Assembly (NCBI GenBank): GCA_964467175.1
Contig: CAYXNY010000026.1
Location: 1-15,814 of the forward strand
From: JAWAFD01 sp964467175
GTDB taxonomy: Archaea > Micrarchaeota > Micrarchaeia > Anstonellales > J096
DNA length: 15,814 bases
Reading direction: 5' to 3'
The notes beneath the pieces are model-generated. The model made no database searches. It had not been told where the DNA came from and was given only the letters and a program-made list of their open reading frames with translations. The translations under genes were made by a program, and so were the position numbers. Every line of letters starts with the position of its first letter. The first letter of the stretch is position 1. Positions 1-6,176 of the stretch are shown here, piece after piece.

Positions 1-201
1 AAGCACCTGCCCAGCAGCAAATATCACAGCAGCAAATATGATCAGAATTATCACGATTATTGGCAGTAATCCTTCAAGATATTTGTAAAGCCCGCACAGA
101 GCATCCATTATTTTTTGAGGTGCCCCTGTTTCCTCAGGCGCCGGAGGTTTTGCTGAAAAAGCAAGAAGAAAGAATAAAAAAAGAAAGAGGAGTTTTTTCA
201 T
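1..201 (-). CDS. Small secreted/membrane protein, VirB2/TrbC-like candidate (3' end cut by window)
   Basis: The 67 visible codons read leftwards from an ATG at 201 and run off the window edge. The protein begins with a Sec-type signal peptide (MKKLLFLFLFFLLAFSA), followed by a short Pro/Glu-rich stretch and then a hydrophobic segment ending IFAAVIFAAGQVL. This is the plan of its neighbour at 225-545, and the two share the motif AVIFAAGQV. Signal peptide, short hydrophilic linker and hydrophobic helices are the plan of TrbC/VirB2 pilins of type IV secretion and of archaeal DNA-import pili; assigning it to that family is inference. It lies 23 nt downstream of the neighbour's stop, so the pair is probably an operon and a tandem duplication. 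No strong Shine-Dalgarno site precedes this start. Confidence 0.72.
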   Translation of the reverse strand, partial: MKKLLFLFLFFLLAFSAKPPAPEETGAPQKIMDALCGLYKYLEGLLPIIVIILIIFAAVIFAAGQVL

Positions 202-224
202 GCCATCAGCACCCTATGGGCACG

Positions 225-545
225 TTAGCACGTTATGTCCTGATAACTTGGCCACATCATCTTTATGAACCAAGGCACGATTATTGCAACTGCAAACCCA
301 ATTAAAGCACCGGTCAGCATAGCAGTAGCCCACACATTCGCCCTAGCCCTTGTTTCTGCTCCCATTACCTGCCCAGCAGCAAATATCACGGCTGAGAATA
401 TAATTAATACTGCCGCGAAGATTGGTAGAGTGCTTTGTAGGAAGCAGTACAGTCCTTCGAGCGCTTGTAGTATTTGTCCAGTCCCTGCTTGTGCCATAAC
501 CAAATTAGCCGCCAAAAGCACCAAAAACAAAGCAATTTTTTTCAT
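225..545 (-). CDS. Small two-helix membrane protein, VirB2/TrbC-like pilin candidate
   Basis: This complete 106-residue protein has a signal peptide at residues 1-19 (cleavage likely after AQA). A first membrane helix spans about 38-60 (ends AVIFAAGQV), a polar loop rich in Ala/Arg follows at 62-72 (GAETRARAN), and a second helix spans about 75-96. This size and topology match TrbC/VirB2 pilins, whose mature form packs two hydrophobic helices into a conjugative or DNA-import pilus. The fold match is inference, since no sequence search was possible. The start is well supported: AGGAGG lies 9 nt upstream (560-555). The gene leads a two-gene tandem with the truncated paralogue on its left. It could also be another small archaeal surface or envelope protein. 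Confidence 0.85.
   Translation of the reverse strand: MKKIALFLVLLAANLVMAQAGTGQILQALEGLYCFLQSTLPIFAAVLIIFSAVIFAAGQVMGAETRARANVWATAMLTGALIGFAVAIIVPWFIKMMWPSYQDITC
367..389. repeat. 23-bp exact direct repeat shared by the tandem small-protein genes
   Basis: The 23 bases at 367-389 are identical to 5-27. Both lie at the same place in the paralogous genes, over the codons for IFAAGQV. Exact nucleotide identity in otherwise diverged copies points to recent duplication, gene conversion or strong local constraint. Confidence 0.9.
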
Positions 546-588
546 TCTTTTCTACCTCCTTTTGTTTTTCTTTATTCATGGAAACATT

Positions 589-594
589 TTTAAA
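589..594. promoter_or_regulatory. Shared TATA core between divergent genes at 545 (-) and 617 (+)
   Basis: TTTAAA sits in the run TTTTTAAATA. Its centre (591.5) is 25.5 nt from the plus ATG at 617, the spacing expected of a leaderless archaeal start. It is 46.5 nt from the minus ATG at 545, leaving room for a roughly 20-nt leader that contains the AGGAGG site. The core is self-complementary, so it can serve both directions. Confidence 0.65.
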
Positions 595-616
595 TAATGC
601 TACTTCATGCTTTTTT

Positions 617-2077
617 ATGGATTTTGATGACATTTTTGAAAAAATGCTTTATTCAGTAGTTGCCCTCTACCTTCTCTTTATCCTCTTTTATTTTATTACA
701 TACACACCGCAGAAAATTTTTGAATCATTTGTTGACCTACCGGACACGGCAGCGTCAATAAAGGTGTTCTCAGAATATGGTTTTTTTGGAAAGGTTCCGT
801 ACTTTCTCAATGGCGAATACTACTTGTTTGGCTCTCTTCCTCCACTCACCCCGGTACTCGGTTCAGTAGTAAATTATTTTGTTAATGACTACATACTTTC
901 AGCAGCTTTGCTTTCTTTCATCGCCAATATCGTGCTTTTCTACCTCTTGAATTTCAAAATACTAAAAAACCAGCCAATGTTCTATAAGATTGCACTTTCA
1001 GTTTTTCTTCTTGCGGATTATACTCTTGGCACCCTTTTTCCATTCGGCTGGAGGGTAAGACAAACCTGGGCGATTGTTTTTGCATTGCTGGCGTATATTA
1101 AAAGAGACAGCAAGCCCTTGCTTTTCATTTTTTCATTCCTTTCTTTTATCTCCCAAACGCTTGTTGGTTCCTTCTTTTTTTTCCTTCTTTCATTTAAATT
1201 CTTAACCGAGAAGGAGGATATAAAAAAAATCTTGATCATTGTTTTTTCCCTTATTATTTCCTTAGTTTTTGTCTGGAAGCTGGTTGCTCTATCCTCTTTA
1301 CCACCAAGATACATTGGGTGTTCCAATGCCTCTGCAGCATTTATATTCTACTATGTGATTTTTTTCCTTATATTTTTACCATTCTACATTATTATTAAAA
1401 GAGCAAAACTATGCGAAAATTTAGCGATGCTCTTTTTTTCTTTCCCTGCCATTTCGTGGTTTTTGTACAATTTTTCACAGGAGTTTTGGTATTCATTTTT
1501 TTCATCAATTCCGGCCGGTTTTGACTTTGTTTGCGCCATATTCGCCCCTTCATTGTTTTTCTTTGTTGTTTCATTTTTTAGCAGAGAAGTTCTACCATTC
1601 CAATACAAAAAAATTTTTGCATTCTCTGCATACCTCGTTCTAATAACTTCGCTTTCAGAATACAACATAGGAGAGTATGCTTCGCCAGTTTTCTTTGAAG
1701 GAAAATCGGCGGCAACATATTCTGTTGCATTGACCGGCGAATCATCGCTTGTTTTTGATGTTGAACCTCTTATGAAATATTCCTCTCTCTCATTTTTGAA
1801 AAACAAAAACATGTATTTTGCAGAATCTCCGATATCAACTCAGCTTAGTAAGGGGAAGTATTTTGCTGACTTATCCAAGTTCACCAAGTGTCTGTGGATA
1901 GGAAACGAAACATGCAACCCGCCAGGGAACGAAGATGTTTACATACTTTATTACTCCAACATAGCACCGCTAAATCTAAGCGATGAAGAAATCAACAACA
2001 AGGTCCTGAACAATGCACGGATAAACAATCTTACTGCTTATAACATTTCCGAATTCATCTTCATCCAAAGAACCTAA
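617..2077 (+). CDS. Multi-pass membrane protein, GT-C glycosyltransferase-like
   Basis: This 486-residue protein is very rich in Phe, Ile and Leu and has roughly ten predicted membrane segments in its first 340 residues. A soluble C-terminal domain of about 140 residues follows, probably outside the cell. After the first helix lies a loop containing DLPDTAASIKVFSEYGFFG and then a YYLFGSLPPLTP stretch. An acidic residue in the first external loop followed by an aromatic/Pro-Pro segment is the pattern of GT-C transferases that use lipid-linked sugars, so surface glycosylation is plausible but unproven. The in-frame ATG at 578 lies upstream of the TATA core; the ATG at 617 lies 25.5 nt after it, so I chose 617. 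The gene overlaps the aIF2 gamma gene by 4 bp, tail to tail. It is more AT-rich than most of the window. Confidence 0.8.
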   Translation: MDFDDIFEKMLYSVVALYLLFILFYFITYTPQKIFESFVDLPDTAASIKVFSEYGFFGKVPYFLNGEYYLFGSLPPLTPVLGSVVNYFVNDYILSAALLSFIANIVLFYLLNFKILKNQPMFYKIALSVFLLADYTLGTLFPFGWRVRQTWAIVFALLAYIKRDSKPLLFIFSFLSFISQTLVGSFFFFLLSFKFLTEKEDIKKILIIVFSLIISLVFVWKLVALSSLPPRYIGCSNASAAFIFYYVIFFLIFLPFYIIIKRAKLCENLAMLFFSFPAISWFLYNFSQEFWYSFFSSIPAGFDFVCAIFAPSLFFFVVSFFSREVLPFQYKKIFAFSAYLVLITSLSEYNIGEYASPVFFEGKSAATYSVALTGESSLVFDVEPLMKYSSLSFLKNKNMYFAESPISTQLSKGKYFADLSKFTKCLWIGNETCNPPGNEDVYILYYSNIAPLNLSDEEINNKVLNNARINNLTAYNISEFIFIQRT

Positions 2078-3264
2078 ATAACCTCTCCCCATCCCGCCAG
2101 CCTCCACCTCTGCCCTATCCTTCTGCTTATCGCCGCCCTGTTTCCGCTTTCAAATGCTATTGGTCTCTTGAGCTTTATTGTTGCTATTCCCTTCCCCAGC
2201 TTCGCTATAACCCCGACATCTGTTGCGGTGTATATATTCACAACAACCGGCTCGCCTTCTTTAAGCGGTGGGTTTTCAATATCCTTTCTCTCAAGAAGAT
2301 GATATCTTATTTCTATCACATCTTTTGGTTTTGGGGTTTTCCCGGGGAGGGAGATAATGCTTCCAGAGAGCTGGTCGGATTTTGTGAGCGATGGGTCCAA
2401 ACCAGTACCAACCGCCACAAGCCCCCCGGGTCTCGCCTCGCTTATTTCTTGGTTTTCTATCATGAGCTTCTCGACCTTGAACCTAATCTGCTTGGGCACT
2501 TTATTTCTTTCAATTCCAGGAGAGAGTTCCAGCTCCTCCCCTACTCTTATTTTCCCTCGCACGAGCGAACCGCCCACAACCCCTCCCTTCAAATTCTTCA
2601 CAGGCGTTCCGGGCTTGTTTACATCAAAGGAGCGGGAAACGAGCATGAGAGGGTCTGCGTTCCCCTCCCTCTGCGGGGTTGGAATATACTTCTCTATCGC
2701 TTCAAGAACTTTGTCGACATTAACTTCCAAAATTGCAGCGACAGGTACTATCGGCGCGTTTTCAGCAACAGACCCTTTAAGAAATTCCTTTATCTCTTTG
2801 TAGTGTTCAAGCGCCCGTTCTTTGCTAACCAGATCTATCTTCGTCTGCACCACAACAATGTTTTTTATTCCAAGGATGTTAAGTATCATGAGATGCTCTT
2901 CAGTCTGAGGCTGGGGGCAGGGTTCGTTTGCTGCGATCAGAAGAAGCGCTCCGTCTATTATGCTGGAAGCCGCGATCGCGGTTGTCATAAGGGATTCATG
3001 GCCCGGCGAGTCCACAAATGAAATCCACCTTTTGAATTCAGTTTTTCCACTGCATTTTGAGCATTTCTCCTTTGTTCCATAAATTTTGCATTTCTTGCAG
3101 TAGTATATTCTTGCATCTGCATACCCGAGCCGGATGCTTATCCCCCTTTTTATCTCTTCGCTGTGCGTGTCCGTCCATTTCCCGGTTATCGCTTTGGTGA
3201 GCGTTGTTTTCCCATGGTCCACATGGCCGAGCAGTCCAATATTAACCTCAGGTTGCGAAGTCAC
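2074..3264 (-). CDS. eif2g: Translation initiation factor aIF2, gamma subunit
   Basis: This is the GTPase subunit of the archaeal initiation factor that carries Met-tRNAi to the ribosome. The 396 residues are close to the family length. Visible motifs are the P-loop GHVDHGKT (13-20), switch 1 KRGISIRLGY (39-48), a zinc knuckle with Cys 56, 59, 68 and 71, switch 2 DSPGH (85-89) and the guanine motif TKID (141-144, where NKID is usual). Two beta-barrel domains follow, ending RRIGQRWRLAGWGEVI, a typical aIF2 gamma tail. The start is a GTG that overlaps the S6e stop (GTGA), with GGAGGG upstream, so translation is coupled to rps6e. The rps6e-eif2g order is common in archaea. Confidence 0.97.
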   Translation of the reverse strand: MTSQPEVNIGLLGHVDHGKTTLTKAITGKWTDTHSEEIKRGISIRLGYADARIYYCKKCKIYGTKEKCSKCSGKTEFKRWISFVDSPGHESLMTTAIAASSIIDGALLLIAANEPCPQPQTEEHLMILNILGIKNIVVVQTKIDLVSKERALEHYKEIKEFLKGSVAENAPIVPVAAILEVNVDKVLEAIEKYIPTPQREGNADPLMLVSRSFDVNKPGTPVKNLKGGVVGGSLVRGKIRVGEELELSPGIERNKVPKQIRFKVEKLMIENQEISEARPGGLVAVGTGLDPSLTKSDQLSGSIISLPGKTPKPKDVIEIRYHLLERKDIENPPLKEGEPVVVNIYTATDVGVIAKLGKGIATIKLKRPIAFESGNRAAISRRIGQRWRLAGWGEVI

Positions 3265-3647
3265 TTTTCGCCCTCCTTTTTCTCCTTCTTTCCTAGAATT
3301 TCCTCAAGCGCAACGCTTCCCTTCTCCACAACATGCGCGTTTACCTGGACGGTTTCTGGTGAAAACACCCCTCCCCTCACGGTCTTTCTTTTTCTCTCCC
3401 CCTTTCTCTTCGGCCTAATGCCGGGGCCCTTTGAAAGCAGCACCCTGTCCTTTCTCTGCCCGCTAACATCTCCTCTCATCGGAATTCCTGAAGAGTCGCT
3501 TCCGCCCGTGAGCTTGAGTTTGTATCCTGGCAGCCCGAAATCGTTTCCATCCACCACTTCGCCTATTCTTTTTCCAACTATCAGCATCTCCTTCTCCTTT
3601 GGTATTTCAAGAGCATATGTTTTGCCCTCCCCCGTACATATGTTCAT
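3261..3647 (-). CDS. rps6e: Small ribosomal subunit protein S6e
   Basis: This is an archaeal/eukaryotic-type protein of the 30S subunit. The 128 residues contain the family signature LPGYKLKLTGGSDSSGIPMR and the basic stretch RPKRKGERKRKTVRG, then end in a Lys/Glu-rich tail. It lacks the long C-terminal helix of eukaryotic S6, as expected for archaea. Two ATGs compete. GGTGATC (3662-3656), a perfect match to the archaeal anti-Shine-Dalgarno, is only 2 nt from the ATG at 3653 but 8 nt from the ATG at 3647, so I chose 3647; the longer form adds only Met-Lys. It is first in the operon, and its stop overlaps the eif2g start. Confidence 0.95.
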   Translation of the reverse strand: MNICTGEGKTYALEIPKEKEMLIVGKRIGEVVDGNDFGLPGYKLKLTGGSDSSGIPMRGDVSGQRKDRVLLSKGPGIRPKRKGERKRKTVRGGVFSPETVQVNAHVVEKGSVALEEILGKKEKKEGEK

Positions 3648-3655
3648 TTTCATAC

Positions 3656-3662
3656 GATCACC
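3656..3662 (-). promoter_or_regulatory. Strong Shine-Dalgarno site of rps6e
   Basis: GGTGATC on the minus strand fully complements the conserved 3' end of archaeal 16S rRNA. Spacing of 8 nt to 3647 against 2 nt to 3653 decides the start codon. Confidence 0.75.
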
Positions 3663-3688
3663 GGAGCTACCCTTAGAGAGATTGTTTT

Positions 3689-3694
3689 TTTAAA
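3689..3694. promoter_or_regulatory. Shared TATA core between rps6e (-) and the gene at 3724 (+)
   Basis: TTTAAA within TTTTTTTAAATG is centred at 3691.5. It lies 32.5 nt from the plus ATG at 3724 and about 38-44 nt from the rps6e start, leaving a leader that contains its Shine-Dalgarno site. It is the only clear TATA candidate in this 76-bp gap. Confidence 0.65.
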
Positions 3695-3723
3695 TGTTAT
3701 CTTGCATAACCCCATGTGATAGC

Positions 3724-4146
3724 ATGGGAATATTCGAAAATGTTAAAGGGATTTTTGGAAAGAAAGAGGCCGGAGAGCAGCACGGTGCGGTTAGGATGAA
3801 GGCAAGGTTCGTCCCCCTGCACGCTTTCAAGCACAGAGACGAGAAAATCAGCTTGATAGTAAGCGTGAGCAACGAAACGCCGGCCGAAAAGCTCATTTCG
3901 CTCGAAGTTTTCATAGACCCGAAAGCATTTTTGGGATTCAATCCAACCTGTACGCACAAAAACGCAGAGAAAAGGCTTGGTATTTTAAAGCCCGGTGAAA
4001 CAAGGGAGGAGCATTTTACAGTGTACAGCACAAGCCAGACAAAGGAGGGCGAGTATGATGTGCATGTGAATGCAAGCATCCACTACCTTGATTATGATAA
4101 GATAGAAAGCCAGATAAAAAAATCCCTAAAATTTAAGGTTGTTTAG
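3724..4146 (+). CDS. Unrecognised 140-residue protein, probably beta-rich
   Basis: I do not recognise this family. The protein has no signal peptide or membrane helix. After a basic N-terminus (GIFGKK) it alternates hydrophobic and polar residues in likely beta strands (KISLIVSVSN, LISLEVFIDP, EEHFTVYSTS, YDVHVNASIHY). The phrase GILKPGETREE resembles the turn seen in Ig-like or CARDB-type beta-sandwich domains; this is only a fold guess. The start at 3724 was chosen because the in-frame ATG at 3694 overlaps the TATA core, while 3724 lies 32.5 nt after it with GTGAT just upstream. The gene's end overlaps the convergent regulator gene by 14 bp. Confidence 0.8.
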   Translation: MGIFENVKGIFGKKEAGEQHGAVRMKARFVPLHAFKHRDEKISLIVSVSNETPAEKLISLEVFIDPKAFLGFNPTCTHKNAEKRLGILKPGETREEHFTVYSTSQTKEGEYDVHVNASIHYLDYDKIESQIKKSLKFKVV

Positions 4147-4414
4147 CCTGAGCGGCAGCTGGCGATGCCTGCTTCTCTTTCTTTATTATCTCATCAATGA
4201 TTTTTGCAACCTCCGCACCTGCTTCTGTAAGCTTCGCAACCCTTTTCTTTCCCTTTGATTCTATCCTCACAAGCCCTTTTTTTTCGAGCAGGTGAACAAG
4301 GCCGGTCACATAAACATAGGTTGTATCCGTCTGCTTTGCTATCTGCGAAAGGTAGAGTTCGTTGTCCCTCATCGCAAGCAGTATCCTCGAAGGCTTGTCT
4401 TTTACGAAGAGCAT
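4133..4414 (-). CDS. Winged helix-turn-helix DNA-binding protein
   Basis: A 93-residue protein, almost all of it one winged helix-turn-helix. A first helix (KPSRILLAMRD) leads to the recognition unit LYLSQIAKQTDTTYVYVTGLVHLLEKKGLV, then a basic wing (RIESKGKKRVAKLTEAG), a last helix and an Ala/Gln/Lys tail. This is the plan of MarR-like and other small archaeal transcription regulators; its target is unknown. I chose the ATG at 4414, which has GGTGGT close upstream and overlaps the preceding gene by 13 bp. A GTG at 4444 would add ten residues but has no ribosome site. It follows the 502-residue gene and is probably co-transcribed with it. Confidence 0.85.
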   Translation of the reverse strand: MLFVKDKPSRILLAMRDNELYLSQIAKQTDTTYVYVTGLVHLLEKKGLVRIESKGKKRVAKLTEAGAEVAKIIDEIIKKEKQASPAAAQAKQP

Positions 4415-5910
4415 CCCACCACCCTTTTTATTTTCGGAAACCACTTTTCAAGCAGTAGAAGGATTATAACCTTTTTGCTTTTGTCAGATTTTTTGTTTTT
4501 GTTATTATCAATCTTATTCTTCAGCCCAAACTTTAATCTTTCCTTTGCTTGCTCTACTCCATTCGCGGGCCTTCCTAATTTCCTTCCTAATTTTAGATTG
4601 AATTTTATGCGCAAAAAAGCATTTTTAATCCTGCCCACCGCACCCATTGCCTTATCCCTTATCCAAACCATTTTTATGTTCAAGTTTTTGATTTTTATTT
4701 TTTGTATTTTTTCTTTAAGGATTGCGATTTTCAATTCAAATCTCTTTTTTATGCCTTCTTTTTCTGCAACTGAATTTTGCAAAGGGATTTTTGTTTTTTT
4801 GGCAAAAAATTCCGACGGCAAATTTATTTTTTTCTTTCTCGAAGCTTTTTCACAGCTTTCCGGCATTTTCCACCGCTCCACATTCATGAATTCAACACAG
4901 CCCGTTCCCTCTTCCTTCATCCTTTCCGTCCCCCCAAGTTTTTCTTCTCTGTCAAATGAAACATACTCGTTTGCTCTTTGGGTGTACAGCCCCGCAAGAA
5001 TCTTTGGCTTTGGATGCGGATTTTTTTCCTGTGCCAAAACAGGATACTCATTTTTTATTTCTTTTTTCGGTTGCTCGCCAAAAAAATCAACAGCATCAAA
5101 AATTTTGTTTTCGATTTTTTTGTTTTCAATTTTTTGCTCTTCTAGGTTTTCATGTCTTCCAGTACCCCCGTAGCAGTCATAGTTATTCCAATCATTTCTG
5201 TAAAATTCAAATCCAACCCTTTTTTTATTTTCAAGCGTATGCGCGCCTACAAGATATTCCACTTTAATGTTGTACATCCTTTCTGACGGGCATCTGTTTA
5301 TTCCTTTTTCAGGAAAAACCCATTCCTTCCACCCCAAAGGTTTTGTTTCAGGAGAACCGTCATAAAAACCAACAACCCCGTCTTCTTTAAGGAGAAGGAA
5401 TACATCAAAAACCTTTCTTCTCATCCCCGCGAAAGCCACCCCGCCAGGGCAGGAAACTGCTACCTTGTTTGAGATGGAGGCGTTTATTATTGCCTCTGCA
5501 TCAGAAGAAGAAAAATCCCGCGCGTACTTTTCTATTCTCTCTTCGTCCCTTATTATAAGCGCGCCAACATTCCCAACATAAAAATTGCTTATCCCCAAAC
5601 CTACCGGCTCGCCGTTTATACTGATAACCGGCAGGCCCCCATCTACATATACCTGAATCCACTGCTCATTTTTTCCAACGCTTTTTATATCACCGTCCAA
5701 ATGGTCAACAACAATATCCTTGTTTTTAAGCAGGTCCTGGAGGTTTACCCTTTTTATGTACGCCCCCATCCGCGTTTCTTCAACCTCAATTCCCTTTATC
5801 CTCTTCGCCATATCTTCGGCTGTTTCGTTTTCGCGCACTTTTATCCGGACCCTGGCCTTAGCACTGCCGAGGTCCAGTTCAACCGGAAGGTACTTCTCTT
5901 TTGGCGGCAT
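4402..5910 (-). CDS. Unrecognised 502-residue protein with lysine-rich C-terminal half
   Basis: I do not recognise this family. The first roughly 240 residues look globular, with alternating beta strands and segments such as VDGGLPVISINGEPVGLG and GGVAFAGMRRKVFDVFLLLKEDG. The second half is strikingly rich in Lys, Glu, Asn and Ile, with a short repeat (KIENKKIENK) and probable coiled-coil or disordered stretches. It ends in a short hydrophobic patch (VIILLLLEKWF) and a basic tail. The C-terminal half is more AT-rich than the N-terminal half, as in fast-evolving sequence. The start at 5910 (MPPKEKYLP) has GTGAT upstream. An open frame continues to 6003, but it would run through the tRNA-Lys 3' exon. 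The gene starts only 20 nt after that tRNA and has no clear TATA box of its own. Confidence 0.8.
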   Translation of the reverse strand: MPPKEKYLPVELDLGSAKARVRIKVRENETAEDMAKRIKGIEVEETRMGAYIKRVNLQDLLKNKDIVVDHLDGDIKSVGKNEQWIQVYVDGGLPVISINGEPVGLGISNFYVGNVGALIIRDEERIEKYARDFSSSDAEAIINASISNKVAVSCPGGVAFAGMRRKVFDVFLLLKEDGVVGFYDGSPETKPLGWKEWVFPEKGINRCPSERMYNIKVEYLVGAHTLENKKRVGFEFYRNDWNNYDCYGGTGRHENLEEQKIENKKIENKIFDAVDFFGEQPKKEIKNEYPVLAQEKNPHPKPKILAGLYTQRANEYVSFDREEKLGGTERMKEEGTGCVEFMNVERWKMPESCEKASRKKKINLPSEFFAKKTKIPLQNSVAEKEGIKKRFELKIAILKEKIQKIKIKNLNIKMVWIRDKAMGAVGRIKNAFLRIKFNLKLGRKLGRPANGVEQAKERLKFGLKNKIDNNKNKKSDKSKKVIILLLLEKWFPKIKRVVGCSS

Positions 5911-5944
5911 AGAATCACTTAAACAAACAGCGGGCCTGGCGAGA

Positions 5945-6040
5945 GTCTCAAACCATAAGCCCCGGGGCAATGCCCCCTGGCGCTTATTCCGCCTCGCCCC
6001 CATCGCTTTTCCTGAATGCTAGAGCGAAGCAAAAAGGTTC
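5945..6040 (-). other. Non-canonical T-loop tRNA intron (position 59/60), 96 nt, in tRNA-Lys
   Basis: The complete bulge-helix-bulge reads: T-stem GCGAG/CTCGC, central helix TTCA/TGAG (one wobble), 5' bulge AA|G, 3' bulge AC|T, inner helix AACC/GGTT. Removal restores the T-loop TTCAAAT and invariant C61. The intron body folds further, with GGGGC ATT GCCCC enclosed by ATAAGC/GCTTAT. Introns at 59/60 are known from some Thermoproteales and Thaumarchaeota and need a broad-specificity splicing endonuclease. Confidence 0.93.
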
Positions 6041-6062
6041 TTTGAACTCGCGACCTATGGAT

Positions 6063-6084
6063 TTCCTTGCTTTCAAGGAGAGCG
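6063..6084 (-). other. Canonical tRNA intron (position 37/38), 22 nt, in tRNA-Lys
   Basis: A bulge-helix-bulge can be drawn: outer helix GTGGA/TCCAT, central 4 bp CTTT with AAGG (one wobble), 5' bulge TA|C, 3' bulge AA|A, inner helix GCT/AGC with a 9-nt loop. Cleavage after the second base of each bulge gives position 37/38, the usual archaeal site. Confidence 0.88.
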
Positions 6085-6148
6085 TAAAAGTCCACCGCTC
6101 TGGCCAAGCTGAGCTACAGGCCCTGCAATCTTTTTCTTGCTAATGTTT

Positions 6149-6154
6149 TTTAAA
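6149..6154. promoter_or_regulatory. Shared TATA core between tRNA-Lys (-) and the permease gene (+)
   Basis: TTTAAA in GTTTTTTAAACAT is centred at 6151.5. It is 28.5 nt from the tRNA 5' end on the minus strand and 25.5 nt from the permease ATG on the plus strand. It is the only TATA candidate in the 53-bp gap. Confidence 0.72.
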
Positions 6155-6176
6155 CATAGCCCAAGAATTAGCCAGC

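Larger units (their letters stand above)
5931..6123 (-). tRNA. tRNA-Lys(UUU), split by two introns
   Basis: On the minus strand the exons join into a 75-nt tRNA. The acceptor GGGCCTG (6123-6117) pairs with CAGGCCC (5938-5932), followed by discriminator G (5931). The D-stem is GCTC/GAGC with GG in the loop. The anticodon stem GTGGA/TCCAT holds loop CTTTTAA with anticodon TTT. The variable loop is AGGTC. The T-stem GCGAG/CTCGC holds loop TTCAAAT. The contiguous sequence does not fold unless two insertions are removed: 22 nt at 37/38 and 96 nt at 59/60, each flanked by a bulge-helix-bulge. A TTTAAA box lies 28.5 nt upstream. Both stems and the loop identities are read directly from the sequence. 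Confidence 0.95.

Noticed and set aside
578..616. ATG at 578 as the start of the GT-C-like gene
   Set aside because: It lies upstream of the TATA core at 589-594. The ATG at 617 is 25.5 nt from that core, matching the other leaderless genes.
2299..3021. Long plus-strand open frames over the aIF2 gamma gene
   Set aside because: They are antisense to a clearly recognised gene and their translations match no family or promoter.
4292..5173. 293-codon plus-strand frame opposite the lysine-rich gene
   Set aside because: It is Phe/Leu-rich because it is antisense to Lys/Glu codons; no start signal was found.
5911..6003. 31-codon N-terminal extension of the 502-residue protein from 6003
   Set aside because: It would be translated from the tRNA-Lys 3' exon and its T-loop intron; the ATG at 5910 has a ribosome site.
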